A stretch of 64,000 nt of DNA from Candidatus Bathyarchaeota archaeon. Its GTDB lineage: Archaea; Thermoproteota; Bathyarchaeia; Bathyarchaeales; Bathycorpusculaceae. The stretch lies in the NCBI GenBank assembly GCA_026014485.1, contig JAOZIE010000002.1:272774-336773 (forward strand), in the 5' to 3' direction. The stretch's first letter is position 1, and each line of letters begins with the position of its first letter. A program made the position numbers and the translations under genes. Positions 61,683-64,000 of the stretch are shown here, in pieces. Below the pieces are notes generated by a model. It was not told the origin of the DNA. It searched no databases and saw only the letters and a list, made by a program, of their open reading frames with translations.

Positions 61683-62894
61683 ATGAGACGAAGGGTAGAC
61701 CTTTTGTTAATCATAGTCATTTCGCTGGTTGCCGCCTCAACAGTTCTCTTGCCTGCTTTGTGCACAGAACAAATTACCGCCCAGAACCAAGCAAGAGCAT
61801 TCATTGAAAATGTACTTCCTATCGACTTATCAAAATACCAATTGAGTTTAACAAAACAGTCGACTCTTGAGTTACCAAATGGCGATTTAGTAGATACAAT
61901 TCGGTATACTTTAGATTCGAATGAAAGCACTGTTAAGGTTACCCTGAACATTCAAAAAAGTGTGGTGTTATCATGCCACATAACAGAGAAAAATGGGTCG
62001 ATCATTAAGGATAAACAGTATCCCAGCCTTGTTGCTGCTGTGAAAGGTGTTCTAGAAAGGTATGCTGCCTACAGCAGAATAGATTCAACAAAGGCGATAG
62101 CGATGCTAGACGACATTGACGTAGCTAAGAACGCCAGTATTATACAAGACAACACAAAACTCATCGTTACCAACCTGCTTTCGGGAAATTGCATTACATA
62201 CTTTGAATGGGCACATTTCGTAAATGGAGCGGAGTATACCTCTTTGCAACTTGGATTCCAAAAAGATGGAACCATGGATTATTTGCGTGATGACCGAGCA
62301 ATATACACGATTGGGGATACCTCAATAAACATCTCTAGGGAGCAGGCAATTGAAATTGCGCTTGAAAATTTATGGACCTATTCTTATAAAATGCCTGACC
62401 AAACCGTAGTACAGGACTTCAACGTCACCAAAGACAAAGACAGGATAGGAACCAAGCTAGTTACTGCTTCTGAAAACGGGGCGCTTAGACCTTACTGGGA
62501 CATCAGGATGCCGCTAAACCAGACGTACCCCGGCAGTGTACAAGGCATAACAGCTTTCATATGGGCAAACACAGGAGAAATTATTTCATACAGTAATATT
62601 GCATATGGCGGCGTCAATTCAAACATTGAAATAACACCCTCCCCCACAGATATTGAAATAACACCCTCCCCCACAGATATTGAAATAACACCCTCCGCGG
62701 AAGCTAACTCCCAAACATCTCCTTCTCAATCTGAAGAAAGAAATCCCGCAACGCCAGACTTTGACGGTATAAGCGGTATTGCATTATGCATAACTGGCAT
62801 TATTGCCGTGTTGGCTGCTGCCCTTCTTTTCCTGAAAGCAAAAAAACAGAAACAAACCGCACCTTCTCCTTTTTTGACCACATTTAACCGTTAA
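61683..62894 (+). CDS. PepSY-like secreted surface protein, paralogue C
   Basis: 403-aa paralogue of the proteins at 10736 and 13502. Signal peptide (LLLIIVISLVAASTVLLPAL), the shared VLPIDLSKYQ motif, the helix LERYAAYSRI, the PepSY-like ISREQAIEIALENLWTYSYK and the late GITAFIWANTGEIISYS. The stalk contains a tandem repeat of IEITPSPTD and ends in a hydrophobic helix and KAKKQKQ. It lacks the PEFP of paralogue A. Function unknown. GTATTATAGG about 20 bp before the ATG suggests a very short or absent leader. Confidence 0.72.
   Translation: MRRRVDLLLIIVISLVAASTVLLPALCTEQITAQNQARAFIENVLPIDLSKYQLSLTKQSTLELPNGDLVDTIRYTLDSNESTVKVTLNIQKSVVLSCHITEKNGSIIKDKQYPSLVAAVKGVLERYAAYSRIDSTKAIAMLDDIDVAKNASIIQDNTKLIVTNLLSGNCITYFEWAHFVNGAEYTSLQLGFQKDGTMDYLRDDRAIYTIGDTSINISREQAIEIALENLWTYSYKMPDQTVVQDFNVTKDKDRIGTKLVTASENGALRPYWDIRMPLNQTYPGSVQGITAFIWANTGEIISYSNIAYGGVNSNIEITPSPTDIEITPSPTDIEITPSAEANSQTSPSQSEERNPATPDFDGISGIALCITGIIAVLAAALLFLKAKKQKQTAPSPFLTTFNR
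62635..62709 (+). repeat. 27-bp tandem repeat, 2.8 copies
   Basis: Units start at 62635, 62662 and 62689; the first two are identical and the third diverges after 21 bp. It encodes IEITPSPTD in the stalk of paralogue C. Being in multiples of three, copy number can vary without breaking the frame. Confidence 0.9.
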
Positions 62895-62946
62895 GGTTGC
62901 CGGGGCTTATTGCATCAATTTGCTGTTTGCTTTTCTTTTGTGGGGG

Positions 62947-63315
62947 TTATTGTGCTAGCTGTACGACTGCGGCTACGAAATCTTCTTTGCCAGGTACCCT
63001 GCTTTTGTGACCTTTGCCTGTGGTATCCTCAAGGAGGAATACTTCGCCTGCGTGGTAGGTGCGTGTTTCGCCGTCGCTTGCGGTCATTTCAAATTCTCCG
63101 GCTAAGCAGCAAAAGAACTGCCGTTTGGGTGCTGGATGCCAGTTGCCAAACCAGCCTGCGGGAAGCTTGAAGAAGACCAGTTGGTTAGCTGGTATGTAGC
63201 TTGTGAGGCCCACGGGTGGAGCTGGAGGCGCAAAATTAACCATCTCAAAGTCAACTGCGGCATCCTTAAAATGTGACTCACCAGCGGTGTCTGTGTATAA
63301 TATTTCATACTTCAC
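62947..63315 (-). CDS. Cupin domain protein
   Basis: 122 aa from GTG 63315, with GAGG 8 nt upstream, preferred over an ATG at 63345. Cupin features: PAGWFGNWHPAPKRQFFCCLAGEFEM for motif 1 (with one His and a Gln in place of other ligands) and YHAGEVFLLEDTTGKGHKSRV for motif 2. Metal binding may be altered. Proteins of this kind include small sensors and isomerases; the function is unknown. It converges on paralogue C. Confidence 0.78.
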   Translation of the reverse strand: MKYEILYTDTAGESHFKDAAVDFEMVNFAPPAPPVGLTSYIPANQLVFFKLPAGWFGNWHPAPKRQFFCCLAGEFEMTASDGETRTYHAGEVFLLEDTTGKGHKSRVPGKEDFVAAVVQLAQ

Positions 63316-63684
63316 AAAAACAACCTCTACCTTAGAGAAAGACATATTCTAGGTTATATCTGTAACAGGTCGCGCTAGGCAGTCGAAACTTACTTTATAA
63401 TCTGACTGTTTGGCATGTTAGCGGGGATTTGGGCAGTATTTCTTTTTGGCGTCTTGTAGTGCCCTGCTTTTGGGTTAGTAACTTTTTGTTATTTTTGTTA
63501 ATCAGTTCTTGCGTTTATTGTAGTTATTGCCTCGTTATAGTTCTAAGCCGTTAGGGAAGGGTTGCGGGTGAGTTCAATCTCTAACAAAAAATAAGACAGC
63601 GTAATTCAAAAGCGCCAAATACGATGATGTCTTAATAGTTAATATTTATAGAATATTGCCCCTAATACTTTTTTGGTGAAAAAA
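63316..63684. other. 369-bp spacer without a gene
   Basis: Upstream of both the cupin gene (minus) and the last gene (plus). It has a TATA-like AATATTTATAG near 63648. Nothing else stands out. Confidence 0.4.
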
Positions 63685-63993
63685 ATGGTTAATGTAACAA
63701 GCTACCACATTTTGATATATGGAAGTGCCCAAGGCTACCAAACAAACCGAGCTCAAATAGCACTATACAACGGAACAAAAACAGTGGCTTACGTCAGATT
63801 CAACGACCCCGGCATGACTTTTGAAAACGACAGCGAAGCCAACGGAATAATAAGAATGCACCTGCCCTCTACAATGTTCCAAAGCGTCATTGACATCCTA
63901 CGCAACGAAAAACCCATAAACATCTACTTCGCTCAAGGCCGCGGCTTCTTTGGCACAAGCAGCCTAGAACAAGTAGGCGAAGCAGAACAGTAA
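63685..63993 (+). CDS. Small beta-rich protein, unknown function
   Basis: 102 aa from the ATG near 63685, with GGTGA 5 nt upstream. Strands YHILIYGSAQGYQTNRAQIALYNGTKTVAYVRF and IIRMHLPSTMFQSVIDILRNEKPINIYFAQGRGFFGTSS suggest a compact barrel or sandwich. I do not recognise the family. It looks complete, with its stop 7 bases before the window ends. Confidence 0.6.
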   Translation: MVNVTSYHILIYGSAQGYQTNRAQIALYNGTKTVAYVRFNDPGMTFENDSEANGIIRMHLPSTMFQSVIDILRNEKPINIYFAQGRGFFGTSSLEQVGEAEQ

Positions 63994-64000
63994 AACCTTT

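Overview
The window is archaeal chromosome. It encodes a TATA-binding protein, aIF2-beta, a TFS-type RNA polymerase cleavage factor, DUF373 and DUF424 proteins, archaeal S26B signal peptidases, tRNA-G10 methyltransferase, Tsr3 and a Hjc-like Holliday junction resolvase. TATA boxes lie about 25 nt upstream of several starts, and at least one start looks leaderless. The many S53/NosD/PEFP-like secreted proteins and two small zinc ribbons resembling Cren7 suggest a TACK-group archaeon, most likely Bathyarchaeia. That placement is inference from protein style, not from a marker phylogeny.

Layout. 1-10.5 kb is housekeeping: the 3' part of a flippase, then prs, trmG10 and rnz in one tight operon, a TIM-barrel isomerase, a YkgJ protein, an orphan response regulator, a methyltransferase with a probable CTG start, and Lhr helicase. 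10.7-14.8 kb is a surface-protein island: two paralogous PepSY-like anchored proteins flank an extremely aromatic secreted protein. 15-25 kb returns to core functions: pyrE, TBP, a tandem pair of signal peptidases joined by a 221-bp identical tract, a YchF-type GTPase, uppS, DUF373, a coiled-coil protein, aIF2-beta and DUF424. 24.6-36.8 kb is mostly exported proteins: a membrane-anchored acetolactate decarboxylase, repeat proteins, a frameshifted glycosidase-like/NosD protein and an S53 peptidase. A tRNA-Ala(GGC) and a class II amidotransferase lie among them.

37-48 kb holds DNA-binding and ParA/MinD proteins, mobA, a YjbQ protein, hjc, a MacB-like ABC exporter and a PD-(D/E)xK nuclease, separated by long gene-free stretches. 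These stretches carry two repeat families: five copies of GTATACAAAAGCATCA, some as inverted pairs, and three copies of a bipartite non-coding element (promoter-like half, about 250-295 bp variable middle, second conserved half). One 696-bp unit (47371-48066) combines both and looks like a small non-autonomous mobile element. I consider this the most likely undescribed system in the window.

48-64 kb contains aldehyde dehydrogenase, nicotinamidase, the NAD(P)HX repair enzyme NnrE-NnrD, Tsr3, LysE exporter, macrodomain protein, small zinc/cysteine-rich proteins, TFS, the agmatine-to-putrescine pair aguA-aguB, and several small secreted or membrane proteins. One of these is a third paralogue of the PepSY-like surface family.
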